A stretch of 64,000 nucleotides of DNA from Corynebacterium sp. TAE3-ERU16 (GTDB lineage: Bacteria > Actinomycetota > Actinomycetes > Mycobacteriales > Mycobacteriaceae), in assembly GCF_019209935.1 (NCBI RefSeq), contig NZ_JAHUTN010000001.1, positions 186,001 to 250,000 of the forward strand. The letters run 5' to 3'. Position numbers and translations under genes: made by a program. The notes below the pieces were generated by a model. It ran no database searches. It worked only from the letters and a program-made list of their open reading frames with translations, and was not told where the DNA came from. Positions 7,173 to 16,617 of the stretch are shown in pieces. The first letter of the stretch is position 1, and every line of letters starts with the position of its first letter.

Positions 7173-8468
7173 TCAGATGTAGTACCCCGCCACTCCGCTG
7201 GCCTGTTTCGCGGTGCGTTCGAGTCGGGACTCCGTCATCGAGGCGATCTGGTCGATGATCACCCGGGACCGTGCGGCGTCACTGTCGGCGTCGGCCCACC
7301 AGGCCGCGAAGATCGGGTCCAGCGTGCCGGGGGCGCCGAAGGTCAGGTAGTCGTGGACCCGCGCGATCCGCTCCCGCTGCCGGTTCTGCCGCTGCTGGTG
7401 GCGGGTCTCCTCCATGACGTAGAGAACTGCGATGGTCTTGAGCATCTGAACCTCCGCGGCGGCGGCCGGTGGGACGACGAGACGCCCGTGCATCCTGCCC
7501 AACCGCTCGTCCCCGGTGGCCTCGAGAGTCGCGCCGACGGTGGCCCCCACATACCGGCCGACCAGTTCGCTGGTCAGCGCCTTGAGCGCGACGAGAGACG
7601 AGAGTGAACCGTCGTAGTCCGCCGCCGCCGCGACGACGGGGAGCTGGCGGAGGGAATCCGCCGCGGCGATCATCTCCTCCGGGTCGCCGCCGAAGGCCTC
7701 GGCCCCCTTCTCCGCGAGTTCCGCGAGCTCGAAGAGATCCCACAGGACCCGCAGGCTGATGCGCCCCGAGCAGATGCCGTCCTCGACGTCGTGCACCGAG
7801 TAGGCGACGTCATCGGACCAGTCCATCACCTGCCCCTCGATGGAGGGCCTGGTGTCCAGTGGGTCGTGGCCCTCGCGGATCCAGGCGAGCAGCTCCACCT
7901 CCTCGTCGTAGGCGCCGTACTTGCGGCGCGGTGTCCCGTCGGGCGCGATCCGGGGCCACGGGTACTTGCAGGCGGCATCGAGGGAGGCACGTGTCAGGTT
8001 GAGACCGTGCGGCGATCCGTCCGGGGCGAGGATCTTCGGTTCCAGGCGCGAGATGATCCGCAGCGTCTGGGCGTTTCCCTCGAAGCCTCCGCAGTCGGCG
8101 GCCAGCTCGTCGAGGGCCACCTCACCGTTGTGCCCGTAGGGCGGGTGCCCGATGTCGTGGCAGAGACCGGCGAGATCAGCCAGATCCGGGTTCACGCCGA
8201 TGCCGGAGGCGATGCCGCGGGCGATCTGGGCCACCTCGAGGGAGTGCGTGAGCCGGGTTCTCGGGGTGTCTCCGTCCCTGGGTCCGACGACCTGGGTCTT
8301 GTCGGCCAACCGTCGCAGCGCCGCGGAGTGGAGGACCCGTGCCCGGTCGCGGGCGAACGCACCACGGTTGTCCACCGAGGCCGCACCCATCTGGCTGCCT
8401 TTCGGTTGCTCATCGCAGAAGCGCGCCCTGTCTTCGGCGGTGTAGCGGTACTGGGCGGGGCTCTCCAC
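7173..8468 (-). CDS. dgt: Deoxyguanosinetriphosphate triphosphohydrolase-like protein
   Basis: A 431-residue HD-domain dNTPase of the Dgt family, which hydrolyses dGTP to deoxyguanosine and triphosphate. The metal-binding HD motif is visible: THSLEVAQIARG with H75, then CHDIGHPPYGHNGE with H104/D105, and a further DWSDDVAYSVHDVEDG segment (about 216-231) that supplies the last Asp. Length is typical. In related genomes dgt and dnaG are close together; here the ArsR-MFS operon and the RNase-barstar pair lie between them. Confidence 0.93.
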   Translation of the reverse strand: MESPAQYRYTAEDRARFCDEQPKGSQMGAASVDNRGAFARDRARVLHSAALRRLADKTQVVGPRDGDTPRTRLTHSLEVAQIARGIASGIGVNPDLADLAGLCHDIGHPPYGHNGEVALDELAADCGGFEGNAQTLRIISRLEPKILAPDGSPHGLNLTRASLDAACKYPWPRIAPDGTPRRKYGAYDEEVELLAWIREGHDPLDTRPSIEGQVMDWSDDVAYSVHDVEDGICSGRISLRVLWDLFELAELAEKGAEAFGGDPEEMIAAADSLRQLPVVAAAADYDGSLSSLVALKALTSELVGRYVGATVGATLEATGDERLGRMHGRLVVPPAAAAEVQMLKTIAVLYVMEETRHQQRQNRQRERIARVHDYLTFGAPGTLDPIFAAWWADADSDAARSRVIIDQIASMTESRLERTAKQASGVAGYYI

Positions 8469-8540
8469 GGTCGGTCGGCGTCTCCTGGTCGGGGGTGTGG
8501 TCGGTCGTTGATGCGACGACGCGTTGTGTCTCGGAATGTC

Positions 8541-9239
8541 TCAGGCTCTGGCGCGGTGTCCGTCGCGGTCGAGGTGACGGTACCGGGTGCTTCTCGACGG
8601 TCTCAGTCGACCGGCGGCGGTGCGCAGTGCCCTTTCCAGCATATCGGCCACCCCGGCCGACACGGGTAGGCGACGCAGGTCAGCTACGGCGAGTCCCGCG
8701 GATTCGTGGAGCAGTGTCCACGCCCAGTGCTTTCCCGGGAACCGGGTCGGTGTCCCGGCCGCACCGACGGTGTCCACCCCGGGGAACCCGACCTCCCGGG
8801 CGATCAACCGGGCACGGGACCTGTGGTTCGGGTCGGTGACGATGATGACCCCACCCGGATCCGGACAGGCGGCCAACGCGGCGGCGAGGGAGCCCCTGGT
8901 GTCGTTGCCCTGTTCCACCGCGGTGATCGCCCCGGGGTCGACCCCAGCGCGGCGGAGATGGTCCTCTCCGACCTCGGCTTCCGTGAACCGGTCCCCCGGC
9001 AGGTTCCCGCCGACGGTGATGACGCGGAGGGACGGATTGACCCGCCAGAGATCGGCCGCCTGCTCCAACCGGGCCGCGAACTGGGCGCTGGGGCGACCGT
9101 CGTACTGGGCTGTTCCCGGGACGATGAGGGTCTGCGCCGACCGCGGATCGGGTGCCGGACGGACGGCCTGCAGGATCACCCGCGCCGGCCAGGTCATCAC
9201 CACGGCGGCGGCGATCCAGATGGTGGTCACGTACTTCAT
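8541..9239 (-). CDS. YdcF/ElyC-type (DUF218) membrane-anchored protein
   Basis: A 232-residue protein with one N-terminal membrane helix (about 5-22) and a DUF218-like domain. Family motifs visible: a strand plus VPGTAQYDGRPSAQFAARLEQA (about 38-59), VITVGGN, EQGNDTRGSLA and VIIVTDPNHRSRARLIAREVGF. Such proteins (YdcF, ElyC, SanA) act at the envelope or bind nucleotides, but their reactions are mostly unknown. The ATG at 9239 (MKYVTTIW) was chosen because it directly precedes the membrane helix; CAGACT stands 6 nt upstream as a possible leaderless -10. It is divergent from the TPM-domain gene. Confidence 0.75.
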   Translation of the reverse strand: MKYVTTIWIAAAVVMTWPARVILQAVRPAPDPRSAQTLIVPGTAQYDGRPSAQFAARLEQAADLWRVNPSLRVITVGGNLPGDRFTEAEVGEDHLRRAGVDPGAITAVEQGNDTRGSLAAALAACPDPGGVIIVTDPNHRSRARLIAREVGFPGVDTVGAAGTPTRFPGKHWAWTLLHESAGLAVADLRRLPVSAGVADMLERALRTAAGRLRPSRSTRYRHLDRDGHRARA

Positions 9240-9276
9240 GGTGTCAGTCTGCCATCCCTCCGCTACAACGTCGCGG

Positions 9277-9282
9277 TACTCT
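9277..9282 (+). promoter_or_regulatory. Candidate -10 box (leaderless) of the TPM-domain gene
   Basis: TACTCT followed by 6 nt and the ATG at 9289. No Shine-Dalgarno sequence is present between box and start. Confidence 0.5.
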
Positions 9283-9288
9283 TGGGCC

Positions 9289-11355
9289 ATGAGTTCCGCA
9301 GCACCGTCCCCCCGTCCGCGCCGCGCCGCCCGACCGTCGCACCCACCGCTGTTCCACCGGCTCCCCGTCCGTCTGGCGGGGGCGGGTGCCATCGGGGTGA
9401 TGGCGCTCCTCGGTACCGGCGCGCCGGCCGCGTGGGCGGATCAGGAGGTCTCCGTCGTCGCGCAGCAGCCGGGGGTGCTGACCTCGACGGTGACCGACAA
9501 CGCCGGGGTCCTGGATGCCGGGCAGATCGCCGACCTGGAGGCGAGGATCCGGGACTACCAGAAGTCCTCGGCGAAGAAGATCTACATCGTCTTCGAGCGC
9601 GACTTCGGCGGCACCGAGGGCTCCGAATGGGCCGAGAGGGAGTTCCGCGCGAATGACGGTGCCAATGTGCTCGTGTACGCGGTGGCGGTGGAGTCCCGGG
9701 ATTACGGACTGAGCTACGGGAAGGAGTTCTCCTCCTCCGAGGTCGAGCGCATGCGCGACGCGGCGTACGACCACCTGGTGGACTCCGACTTCGCGGGCTC
9801 CGCCTTCGCGCTCGTCGACGCGGCCTCCGGTTCCGGCGGCGGGATGTCGGGCACGGGCTGGCTGTTCCTCCTCGGTGGCGGTGGCGCCGCCGCGGCGACG
9901 TTCGTCGGCGTGAAGCGCTCCGCGAAGAAGAACTCACGAAAGAAGCGCGCCGCCCTGGTCACCGGTGCCCGGGAACTGCCTCCCGAGCAGTCGGACCGGC
10001 TGGAGGACATGCCCCTCGACGTCCTCGAGGAGCTGGCGCAGGAGGAACTCGTGAGCACCGACGAGTCGATCCGGGGGGCCCGTGAGGAGCTCGATCTCGC
10101 GGTGGCTGAGTTCGGTGCGGAACGCACGCGTCCGTTCACCCGTGCGATGAACGATTCGACGGGGACGCTGCAGCGGGCCTTCACGATGAAGCGGCGCCTC
10201 GATGACGCGGTGCCCGAGGATGCCGGAACCCGCCGGGGGATGCTGATCGACATCATCACCAGCTGCAAGAAGGCCGATCAGACGCTCGCAGCCCGAGCCG
10301 ACGAGTTCAGTTCCATGCGGAACCTGCTGATCAACGCGGACAGTCGACTGGACGAGCTCACGCAGAGGACCATCGGGCTCCGCACCCGCCTCCCGCAGGC
10401 CCGCGGATCCCTCACCCAACTGCACGACCGCTTCGACGCCGGGTGGGTGTCCACGCTGGACGACAACCCGGATCTGGCCGAGGCTCACCTGGAAGAGGCC
10501 GAGTCCACCATGGAGCGGGCCCGTGCCCTGGCCGCGAAACCGGCCGGGCAGCAGGGCGGCCTCGTGGACGACATCCGGCACATCGAGTCCGCTCTCCAGC
10601 AGGCGGAGAAGCTCCTCGACGGCGTGGAGCACGGGGAGTCGAACATCCGCGCCGCCCGCGCCAATCTCGGTCCCCTCGCCGAGGAGATCCGATCGGAGAT
10701 CGCCGAGGCCCGGCAGATCATCTCCGCCGCCGAGCGGGACGATCTCCGCGTCGATCACTCGGCGCTCGCCGACATCACCGCACGAGCGGAGCGGGAGACC
10801 CCCGAGGCGATGTCCCGGGCCGACAGTGACCCGCTGGGGACCTGGGAGGCGCTGCTCGCCCTCGACGCCGAGCTCGACGACCACCTCGACTCCTTCCGCA
10901 CCGAGGCCGCCGACGCCGGACGGCGGCGGGAGATGTTCAACAGGGCGATGGGGACCGCGAGCACAACCCTGCAGGCTGCGGAGGACCTCATCTCCACCCG
11001 CGGCAGGGTGATCGGGGGGACCGCACGGACCCACCTGGCCGCAGCCAAGCGGCTGCACGCCACGGCGCTCAACGAACGGGACGGGGATCTCCGTGCCGCG
11101 ACCCGGGCCGCGGGGCAGTGCGTCTCGGCGTCGAATGCGGCGCTCGCCGCCGCGCAGCGGGACATACGTGACTACGAGCGCCGGATGAATCGTCGCAGCG
11201 GCGGCGGGAACGGTGCGTTCATCGCGGGCATGGTGCTCAACTCGATCCTCAGCAACGGTGGCCGCGGCGGCGGCTTCGGAGGGGGTTTCGGCGGCGGCGG
11301 TTTCGGCGGCGGCGGAGGCGGAAACCTCGGCGGATCCTTCGGCGGCAAGTTCTGA
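9289..11355 (+). CDS. Exported TPM-domain protein with long coiled-coil and Gly-rich tail
   Basis: A 688-residue protein. Order of parts: signal peptide (about 1-51, hydrophobic GAIGVMALLGTGAPAAWA then DQ); a TPM domain (about 60-180: VTDNAGVLDAGQIADLEARI, SSAKKIYIVFERDFGG, NVLVYAVAVESRDYGLSYG); a membrane helix (about 185-205, GWLFLLGGGGAAAATFVGV); a charged helical region of roughly 430 residues; and a glycine-rich C-terminus (GGGFGGGFGG). TPM domains occur in Psb32/YgcG-type proteins linked to membrane protein maintenance. The topology suggests the TPM domain is outside and the helical part inside the cell. The role is unknown. Confidence 0.85.
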   Translation: MSSAAPSPRPRRAARPSHPPLFHRLPVRLAGAGAIGVMALLGTGAPAAWADQEVSVVAQQPGVLTSTVTDNAGVLDAGQIADLEARIRDYQKSSAKKIYIVFERDFGGTEGSEWAEREFRANDGANVLVYAVAVESRDYGLSYGKEFSSSEVERMRDAAYDHLVDSDFAGSAFALVDAASGSGGGMSGTGWLFLLGGGGAAAATFVGVKRSAKKNSRKKRAALVTGARELPPEQSDRLEDMPLDVLEELAQEELVSTDESIRGAREELDLAVAEFGAERTRPFTRAMNDSTGTLQRAFTMKRRLDDAVPEDAGTRRGMLIDIITSCKKADQTLAARADEFSSMRNLLINADSRLDELTQRTIGLRTRLPQARGSLTQLHDRFDAGWVSTLDDNPDLAEAHLEEAESTMERARALAAKPAGQQGGLVDDIRHIESALQQAEKLLDGVEHGESNIRAARANLGPLAEEIRSEIAEARQIISAAERDDLRVDHSALADITARAERETPEAMSRADSDPLGTWEALLALDAELDDHLDSFRTEAADAGRRREMFNRAMGTASTTLQAAEDLISTRGRVIGGTARTHLAAAKRLHATALNERDGDLRAATRAAGQCVSASNAALAAAQRDIRDYERRMNRRSGGGNGAFIAGMVLNSILSNGGRGGGFGGGFGGGGFGGGGGGNLGGSFGGKF

Positions 11356-11370
11356 CCCCGACCCCGCGGG

Positions 11371-11856
11371 TCAGATCCTGATATTGCGTTCGGCGGCGTC
11401 CACGAGGACGCACGCCCAGGACAGTACGACAGCGTGAGCCTTGGGCAGGTCGGTGTGCCGGGGACCGTCGAACACCTGCAGACCTCCCCGGAGGTCCGGA
11501 TGCGTCGAGGCGACGATCCCCGTGGGACCGATGATGTCGCGGTCGGTGCGGAGCAGCGAACGACGGCGCAGGGTGTACCGGGTCCCCGCGCAGTAACCGG
11601 TCAGCCTGCGGACGGTGAGGCCCTGCTGGGCCACGGTGTAGACATCGCCACCGGACAGCGTCGCCCGACAACGGAAACGGAGTCCGGGGGCGGAACGTTC
11701 CACGAGGATCCGGTCTTCCGCGGTGTGAATCACGCCGGCGGACATCATCGCGATGACATCCCCGTGACCGTCCCTCAGGTACCCGTCCGCCCAGACCCAG
11801 TGGTCGGGTGACTCGTCGGCGAACAGTCCCGCCTTGTCCTCGTCCCCGGCAGGCAT
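11371..11856 (-). CDS. Conserved hypothetical protein, 161 aa
   Basis: A 161-residue soluble protein with no membrane segment. The start MPAGDEDKAG has a good RBS (GGAGGA, 3 nt before ATG). The body is rich in beta-strand-like segments (RFRCRATLSGGDVYTVAQQGLTV is one; about 95-118) and ends with VVLSWACVLVDAAERNIRI. It follows another unknown gene by 14 nt, so the two form a probable operon downstream of nothing but upstream of the convergent TPM gene. I do not recognise the family. Confidence 0.7.
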   Translation of the reverse strand: MPAGDEDKAGLFADESPDHWVWADGYLRDGHGDVIAMMSAGVIHTAEDRILVERSAPGLRFRCRATLSGGDVYTVAQQGLTVRRLTGYCAGTRYTLRRRSLLRTDRDIIGPTGIVASTHPDLRGGLQVFDGPRHTDLPKAHAVVLSWACVLVDAAERNIRI

Positions 11857-11870
11857 CGTTCCTCCGGTGC

Positions 11871-12410
11871 TCAATTCAGGAAGAACCAGATGATCAGCGG
11901 AGTCAGGATCAGCAGGCTGACCGTGAGCACCACGGTGGAGCTGATCATCTTCGCCTCGAGCGCCATCCGGGACACCCACGCGTTGAACACCGCACGGTCG
12001 AGCGGTAGATCCGCGTCGGGCTCCATCTCCACGATGACCTTCCGGACCCCGTGGTTCGCCCCGGAGAACTGGCCCAGTTTCGTGCCGTCGGCGGCCTCGA
12101 TGACCCAGTCGGTGCGTGCCTCGTTGACGAACACGGCCTCCGCCTCACCGGCGAAGTCGACCGCGATCTTCTTCGCGCGGGCCAGTCGGGGTCTGTCGGG
12201 CGTCGCGGTGAACACCCGGCCGTCGGCGAGGGTCGCGCGCAGCGGTCCGGCTTTGGGGGCCGACAACCGCCATTCCTCGCCCTCGACCGTGGCACGGTGA
12301 TCCTCCACGGGCTCGGTGCCGAACACGGCGACGTCCCGGTCCCCCAGCGCGAGGGACAGCGTCGTGTGCCCGTCGGTCGTTTCCCGTGGTCCCCAGGTCA
12401 GGTTCTCCAT
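11871..12410 (-). CDS. Hypothetical protein with C-terminal membrane anchor, 179 aa
   Basis: A 179-residue protein with a soluble beta-rich N-terminal part and a single C-terminal hydrophobic helix (about 157-178, STVVLTVSLLILTPLIIWFF). A tail-anchored topology, with the body in the cytoplasm, is the simplest reading. The following gene (11371-11856) is 14 nt away and of similar style (LRFRCRATLSGG versus GPLRATLADGRVF), which hints that the two proteins may be related or act together; this similarity is weak and judged by eye. Confidence 0.7.
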   Translation of the reverse strand: MENLTWGPRETTDGHTTLSLALGDRDVAVFGTEPVEDHRATVEGEEWRLSAPKAGPLRATLADGRVFTATPDRPRLARAKKIAVDFAGEAEAVFVNEARTDWVIEAADGTKLGQFSGANHGVRKVIVEMEPDADLPLDRAVFNAWVSRMALEAKMISSTVVLTVSLLILTPLIIWFFLN

Positions 12411-12439
12411 GGCGGTGTGTCAGCCTTTCTTCCGGTGAA

Positions 12440-12461
12440 CGGGCCCCGGATCCGGGGCCCG
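12440..12461. terminator. GC-rich palindrome downstream of glyS
   Basis: The 20 bases at 12441-12460 are a perfect palindrome (GGGCCCCGGATCCGGGGCCC) that extends one more base pair on each side. It sits between the glyS stop codon and the next minus-strand gene, where a hairpin could end glyS transcription. No T-run follows, so efficient termination is uncertain. Confidence 0.45.
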
Positions 12462-12480
12462 GTTTCCCCTGAGGGAGGTT

Positions 12481-13866
12481 TCAGCAGCCGATCAGTCGTG
12501 CGGCGAGGTAGCTCTCCAGCTCGTCGATGGCGACCCGCTCCTGCTCCATCGTGTCACGCTCACGCACGGTGACCGCATTGTCCTCGAGGGTGTCGAAGTC
12601 GACCGTGACGCAGAACGGGGTGCCGATCTCGTCCTGGCGGCGGTAGCGACGGCCGATGGCGCCGGAGGTGTCGTACTCGATGTTCCAGTGCTGGCGGAGG
12701 GTCTCGGCGACCTTCTCCGCGGTCGGGGTGAGCGTGTCCTTCTTGGACAGCGGCAGTACGGCGACCTTGACCGGCGCGAGGCGGCGGTCGAGCTTCAGCA
12801 CGACGCGCTTGTCCACCCCGCCCTTCGAGTTCGGGGCCTCATCCTCGTGGTAGGCGTCCACGAGGAACGCCATCATGGAGCGGCCGAGACCGGCCGCGGG
12901 CTCGATGACGTAGGGGATCCAGCGCTCGCCGGACTCCTGGTCGAAGAAGGAGAGATCCTCGCCGGAGCCCTTCGCGTGGGTGGACAGGTCGAAGTCGGTG
13001 CGGTTGGCCACACCCTCGAGCTCTCCCCACTTGCCGTTGGCGAAGTGGAACGCGTACTCCACGTCGACGGTGCGCTTGGAGTAGTGCGACAGCTTCTCCT
13101 GCGGGTGCTCGTAGAGGCGCAGGTTCTCCGGGTCGATACCGAGGTCGACGTACCAGTTGAACCGGTGGTCGATCCAGTACTGGTGCCATTCCTCGTCCTC
13201 GCCGGGCTTGACGAAGAACTCCATCTCCATCTGCTCGAACTCGCGGGTCCGGAAGATGAAGTTGCCCGGGGTGATCTCGTTGCGGAAGGACTTGCCGATC
13301 TGCGCGATACCGAACGGCGGCTTCATACGGGCCGAGGTCATGACGTTCTTGAAGTTGACGAAGATGCCCTGTGCGGTCTCCGGGCGCAGGTAGTGCAGCC
13401 CCTCCTCGTCATCCACGGGGCCGAGGAACGTCTTGAGCATGCCGGAGAACTCGCGGGGCTCGGTCCAGTTGCCGGGCTGCCCCGTCTCGGGGTCGTTGAT
13501 GTCGGCGAGACCGTTTGCCGGCGGGTGACCGTGCTTCTCCTCGTAGGCCTCCAGCAGGTGGTCGGCGCGGTAGCGCTTGTGGGTGTGGAGTGACTCCACG
13601 AGCGGGTCGGTGAACACCTCGAGGTGGCCGGAGGAGACCCAGACCTGACGGGGCAGGATGACCGAGGAATCCAGGCCGACGACGTCGGGACGCGAGGTCA
13701 CCATGGACCGCCACCACTGCTTCTTGATGTTCTCCTTGAGCTCGACACCGAGCGGACCGTAGTCCCACGCGGAGCGGGTACCGCCGTAGATCTCGCCGCA
13801 GGGGTAGACCAGTCCGCGTCGTTTACAGAGGTTCACGACGGTTTCGATGGTGGTTTTCTGTGCCAC
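12481..13866 (-). CDS. glyS: Glycyl-tRNA synthetase (single-chain, class II)
   Basis: A 461-residue dimeric-type class II synthetase that charges tRNA-Gly. Recognisable motifs: [21 protein letters not shown] near residue 28, [14 protein letters not shown] (about 156-169), motif 2 [25 protein letters not shown], and motif 3 [14 protein letters not shown], followed by the anticodon-binding domain ([11 protein letters not shown] to the C-terminus). Length is normal for the bacterial/archaeal-type alpha2 enzyme. It is transcribed divergently from zur. Confidence 0.97.
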   Translation of the reverse strand: MAQKTTIETVVNLCKRRGLVYPCGEIYGGTRSAWDYGPLGVELKENIKKQWWRSMVTSRPDVVGLDSSVILPRQVWVSSGHLEVFTDPLVESLHTHKRYRADHLLEAYEEKHGHPPANGLADINDPETGQPGNWTEPREFSGMLKTFLGPVDDEEGLHYLRPETAQGIFVNFKNVMTSARMKPPFGIAQIGKSFRNEITPGNFIFRTREFEQMEMEFFVKPGEDEEWHQYWIDHRFNWYVDLGIDPENLRLYEHPQEKLSHYSKRTVDVEYAFHFANGKWGELEGVANRTDFDLSTHAKGSGEDLSFFDQESGERWIPYVIEPAAGLGRSMMAFLVDAYHEDEAPNSKGGVDKRVVLKLDRRLAPVKVAVLPLSKKDTLTPTAEKVAETLRQHWNIEYDTSGAIGRRYRRQDEIGTPFCVTVDFDTLEDNAVTVRERDTMEQERVAIDELESYLAARLIGC

Positions 13867-14235
13867 GATTCTTCAGTACTCCTAAAGGGAAGATGTACGG
13901 TTCGTTGATGCTCGGTGACGGCGGCGCCGGGGTTTATCCCGCCCCGGTACGCTCCGTGGATACCGGAGCACACCGGACGAGGGGTCTCCCCCGCCGCACC
14001 GGTCCGGGACCAGTCTAACCCGCGGGATCCCGGCCTCAGGTTCGGCCCGGGGTTTTCCCGCGGTCCACTCCCGCGGTCCACCCCGTGGGACGGCGGCGGG
14101 CACCGGGTAGCGGATGACGTGGACGCGCTATCATGTGGGAAACAGGCCGTCCCGCCGTCGTACGGTCCGGCAGGGACCCCAAGCCCCCTGGATCAGGGGC
14201 GGCTGACCATGCACCCCGCAGGAAGGACTCCGCAC
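13867..14235. other. Divergent intergenic region glyS / zur
   Basis: No gene is seen in this 369-nt stretch. It contains a hairpin-forming repeat CCGGGG-N9-CCCCGG near 13929-13949 and a candidate -10 box TATCAT at 14129-14134 for zur, which would give a leader of roughly 95 nt with AGGAAGG just before the zur ATG. I found no recognisable Zur-type operator by eye. Confidence 0.4.
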
Positions 14236-14679
14236 ATGTCCGGTAATCAGGACTCGACAATTCCGAAGCTGGGTGTCCGAAGCACCCGCCAGCGAGCAGC
14301 CGTGGTCGAGGTGCTCCGCGATCTGGACACATTCGCTTCCGCGAAGACGATCCACCGCGAACTCGGTGAACGCAACCACAAGGTCGGCCTGACGACGGTG
14401 TACCGGACGCTGCAGTCGCTCGCGGACATCCACGCGGTCGATGTCCTGCACATGGCGACCGGTGAGTCCCTCTACCGGCACTGCGACACCGAGGCGCACC
14501 ACCACCACCTGGTCTGCACCGAGTGCGGTCACACGATCGAGATCGAGGGCGGACCGGTGGAGAAGTGGGCGCTGGAGGAGTCCCGCCGCAACGACTTCCA
14601 GCTCACCGGCCACACCGCCGAGGTGTTCGGCGTGTGCGCCGACTGCCGTGCCGGACGGAGCACCGGCACGGACAACTGA
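14236..14679 (+). CDS. zur: Fur-family regulator, probable zinc uptake regulator Zur
   Basis: A 147-residue Fur-family repressor. N-terminal winged helix (about 10-75: RSTRQRAAVVEVL, TTVYRTLQSLADIHAVD) and a C-terminal metal-binding dimerisation domain with the histidine cluster HHHHLVC (88-94), the pairs C94/C97 and C134/C137 forming the structural zinc site, and a final CADC motif. The histidine-rich HCDTEAHHHH segment favours Zur/FurB over Fur. In C. glutamicum an ArsR-type gene lies directly upstream of zur; none is present here. Start chosen at the ATG with AGGAAGG upstream. Confidence 0.88.
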   Translation: MSGNQDSTIPKLGVRSTRQRAAVVEVLRDLDTFASAKTIHRELGERNHKVGLTTVYRTLQSLADIHAVDVLHMATGESLYRHCDTEAHHHHLVCTECGHTIEIEGGPVEKWALEESRRNDFQLTGHTAEVFGVCADCRAGRSTGTDN

Positions 14680-14706
14680 CGGGGCCGGGAAACGGCGTCG
14701 GTCAGC

Positions 14707-15822
14707 TCAGACCACGACGCCGATCACGTTGCCGAGGCCGAAGGTGACCGCCGCGGCACCGAGACCGACCCCGAGCTGGACCAGAGCCTTCCGGATGGGC
14801 GGCACCCCGGACAGCAGGCCGACGATGGAACCGGTGCACAGCAGGGCGATCCCGACGAGAACGCAGGAGAGCACCGTGGCCGTCAGGGTGGACAGCCCGA
14901 AGAAGAACGGCACGCACGGGATCAGGGCGCCGGAGGCGAAGAACAGGAAACTGTGCACCGCGGCGGACGTCCCGGACCCCACGACCTCCGGATCGGTGGG
15001 GGCGGCACCGACCGGGACCGTGGAGATCGCCTCCCGTTCCACGGGGCGGTTCGCCCGGATACCGGCGAAGACCGCCGCGGCCTTCGCCCTCGCCTCGTCG
15101 CCACTCATGCCGCGCGCACGGTAGACCAGCTCGAGTTCATTGGCGTTCACGTCCAGCTGCGGCAGCTGCGCGGAGGCCATCGGATCGGCGGTCGAGGCCT
15201 CGAGGAGGTCCCGCTGCGAGGACACCGAGATGTACTCTCCGGCCGCCATGGACAGTGCCCCGGCGAGCAGGCCCGTCAACCCGGTCATCACGATCACGCC
15301 GTTGCTCGTCACGGCCCCCACGACGCCGAGGACGAGCGCGAGATTGCTGACCAGGCCGTCGTTCATCCCGAACACGGCGGCCCGGAAGTTGCCGGAGATC
15401 TGTTCCCTTCCCCTCTCCGCGAGCCCGCGCACGACCTCGGCGTGGATGCACTCGTCGGCGGTCATCTGGTCGGTGGCGTCCTCGTCATCCAGGTACGGGG
15501 TGCGCTGCTCCGCGGACTGCATGAGGGCGAGGGTGAACACACTGCCGAAGCGACGCGCGAGGAAACCCATAAGCAGGGTGGAGTAGTCCGGGCGCCGCGG
15601 CATTCCCACGTGATTGCCCAGCAGGGTGCGCCAGTGTTCCTCGTGCCGGGCCTCCGCGTCCGCGAGAGAGAGGAGGATGTCTCGCTCCTCGCCCGTCTTG
15701 TGCAGGGCGAGCTCGCGGTAGACGGCGGCCTCCGCCCGTTCATTGGCGAGATAGCGCTGCCACCGCCTGATCTGTGCGCGGGTCGGTTCCCCGACCACCG
15801 GTTCCCCGGTGTGCTCCGTCAT
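14707..15822 (-). CDS. VIT1/CCC1-family transporter with N-terminal ferritin-like domain
   Basis: A 371-residue membrane protein. The N-terminal part (about 14-150) looks like a rubrerythrin/ferritin-like helical domain, with candidate metal ligands in ANERAEAAVYREL, DAEARHEEHW and ADECIHAEVVR. The C-terminal part (about 165-371) is a VIT1/CCC1 domain with the conserved GMNDGLVSNLALVLGVVGA segment and about five helices. This is the architecture of MbfA-type iron exporters; manganese is also possible. It abuts uppS with no intergenic bases and converges on zur. Confidence 0.87.
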   Translation of the reverse strand: MTEHTGEPVVGEPTRAQIRRWQRYLANERAEAAVYRELALHKTGEERDILLSLADAEARHEEHWRTLLGNHVGMPRRPDYSTLLMGFLARRFGSVFTLALMQSAEQRTPYLDDEDATDQMTADECIHAEVVRGLAERGREQISGNFRAAVFGMNDGLVSNLALVLGVVGAVTSNGVIVMTGLTGLLAGALSMAAGEYISVSSQRDLLEASTADPMASAQLPQLDVNANELELVYRARGMSGDEARAKAAAVFAGIRANRPVEREAISTVPVGAAPTDPEVVGSGTSAAVHSFLFFASGALIPCVPFFFGLSTLTATVLSCVLVGIALLCTGSIVGLLSGVPPIRKALVQLGVGLGAAAVTFGLGNVIGVVV

Positions 15823-16554
15823 CTACCTGACACCTCCGAACCGCCGGTCCCGGTGGGCGTACTCGACCACCGCGTCGTAGAGATCCTGCGGGGTGAAATC
15901 GGGGAAGAGCTTGTCCTGGTAGACCATCTCGGCGTAGGCGGACTGCCAGAGCAGGAAGTTCGACGTCCGCTTCTCCCCCGACGGGCGCAGGAAGAGATCG
16001 ACGTCCGGCATGTCCGGCTCGTCGAGGAACTTCGGGAACGTCGCCTCGGTGATCTGGTCGGGGCGGAGTCGACCGGCCGCGGCTTCCGCGGCGATCTTCC
16101 GGGCGGCGTCGATGATCTCGGCGCGGCCGCCGTAGTTCACGCACATCGCCAGCGTCATGGTCGTGTTGTCCTTCGTCAGCTCCTCGGCGGCCTCCAGCTC
16201 GCGGATCACCGAACGCCACAGCCGCGGACGCCTTCCGACCCACCGGACACGCACCCCCTTGGCGTGCAGACCATCCCGCTGCCGACGCAGGACATCGCGG
16301 TTGAACCCCATGAGGAAACGGACCTCCTCGGTGGAACGCCGCCAGTTCTCCGTCGAGAACGCGTACGCGGACAGATACGGGACGCCGAGAGCTATGCAGG
16401 CGTCCACGACATCGAGGAGCACGGCCTCTCCCCTGCGGTGGCCCTCGGTACGCTTCATCCCCCGTTCCGTGGCCCAGCGGCCGTTCCCGTCCATCACCAG
16501 TGCGATGTGCCTGGGGAGGAACTCGGCGGGGATGTCGGGAGGAGTGGTGTTCAC
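15823..16554 (-). CDS. uppS: Isoprenyl transferase (undecaprenyl/decaprenyl diphosphate synthase)
   Basis: A 243-residue cis-prenyltransferase that elongates farnesyl or shorter diphosphates with IPP to the lipid carrier for cell-wall precursors. Catalytic Asp22 in VMDGNGRWA, the helix [13 protein letters not shown], and the IPP-site motif [21 protein letters not shown] are all present. The GTG start (VNTTPPD) has GGAG 8 nt upstream; another GTG two codons earlier is possible. It belongs to the minus-strand run after recO. Confidence 0.95.
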   Translation of the reverse strand: MNTTPPDIPAEFLPRHIALVMDGNGRWATERGMKRTEGHRRGEAVLLDVVDACIALGVPYLSAYAFSTENWRRSTEEVRFLMGFNRDVLRRQRDGLHAKGVRVRWVGRRPRLWRSVIRELEAAEELTKDNTTMTLAMCVNYGGRAEIIDAARKIAAEAAAGRLRPDQITEATFPKFLDEPDMPDVDLFLRPSGEKRTSNFLLWQSAYAEMVYQDKLFPDFTPQDLYDAVVEYAHRDRRFGGVR

Positions 16555-16617
16555 AGTCACCGCTCCATTGTGCCACCCGTGCCCGTCCCGGGGAACCACC
16601 CCCGCCACTCCCCCGGG

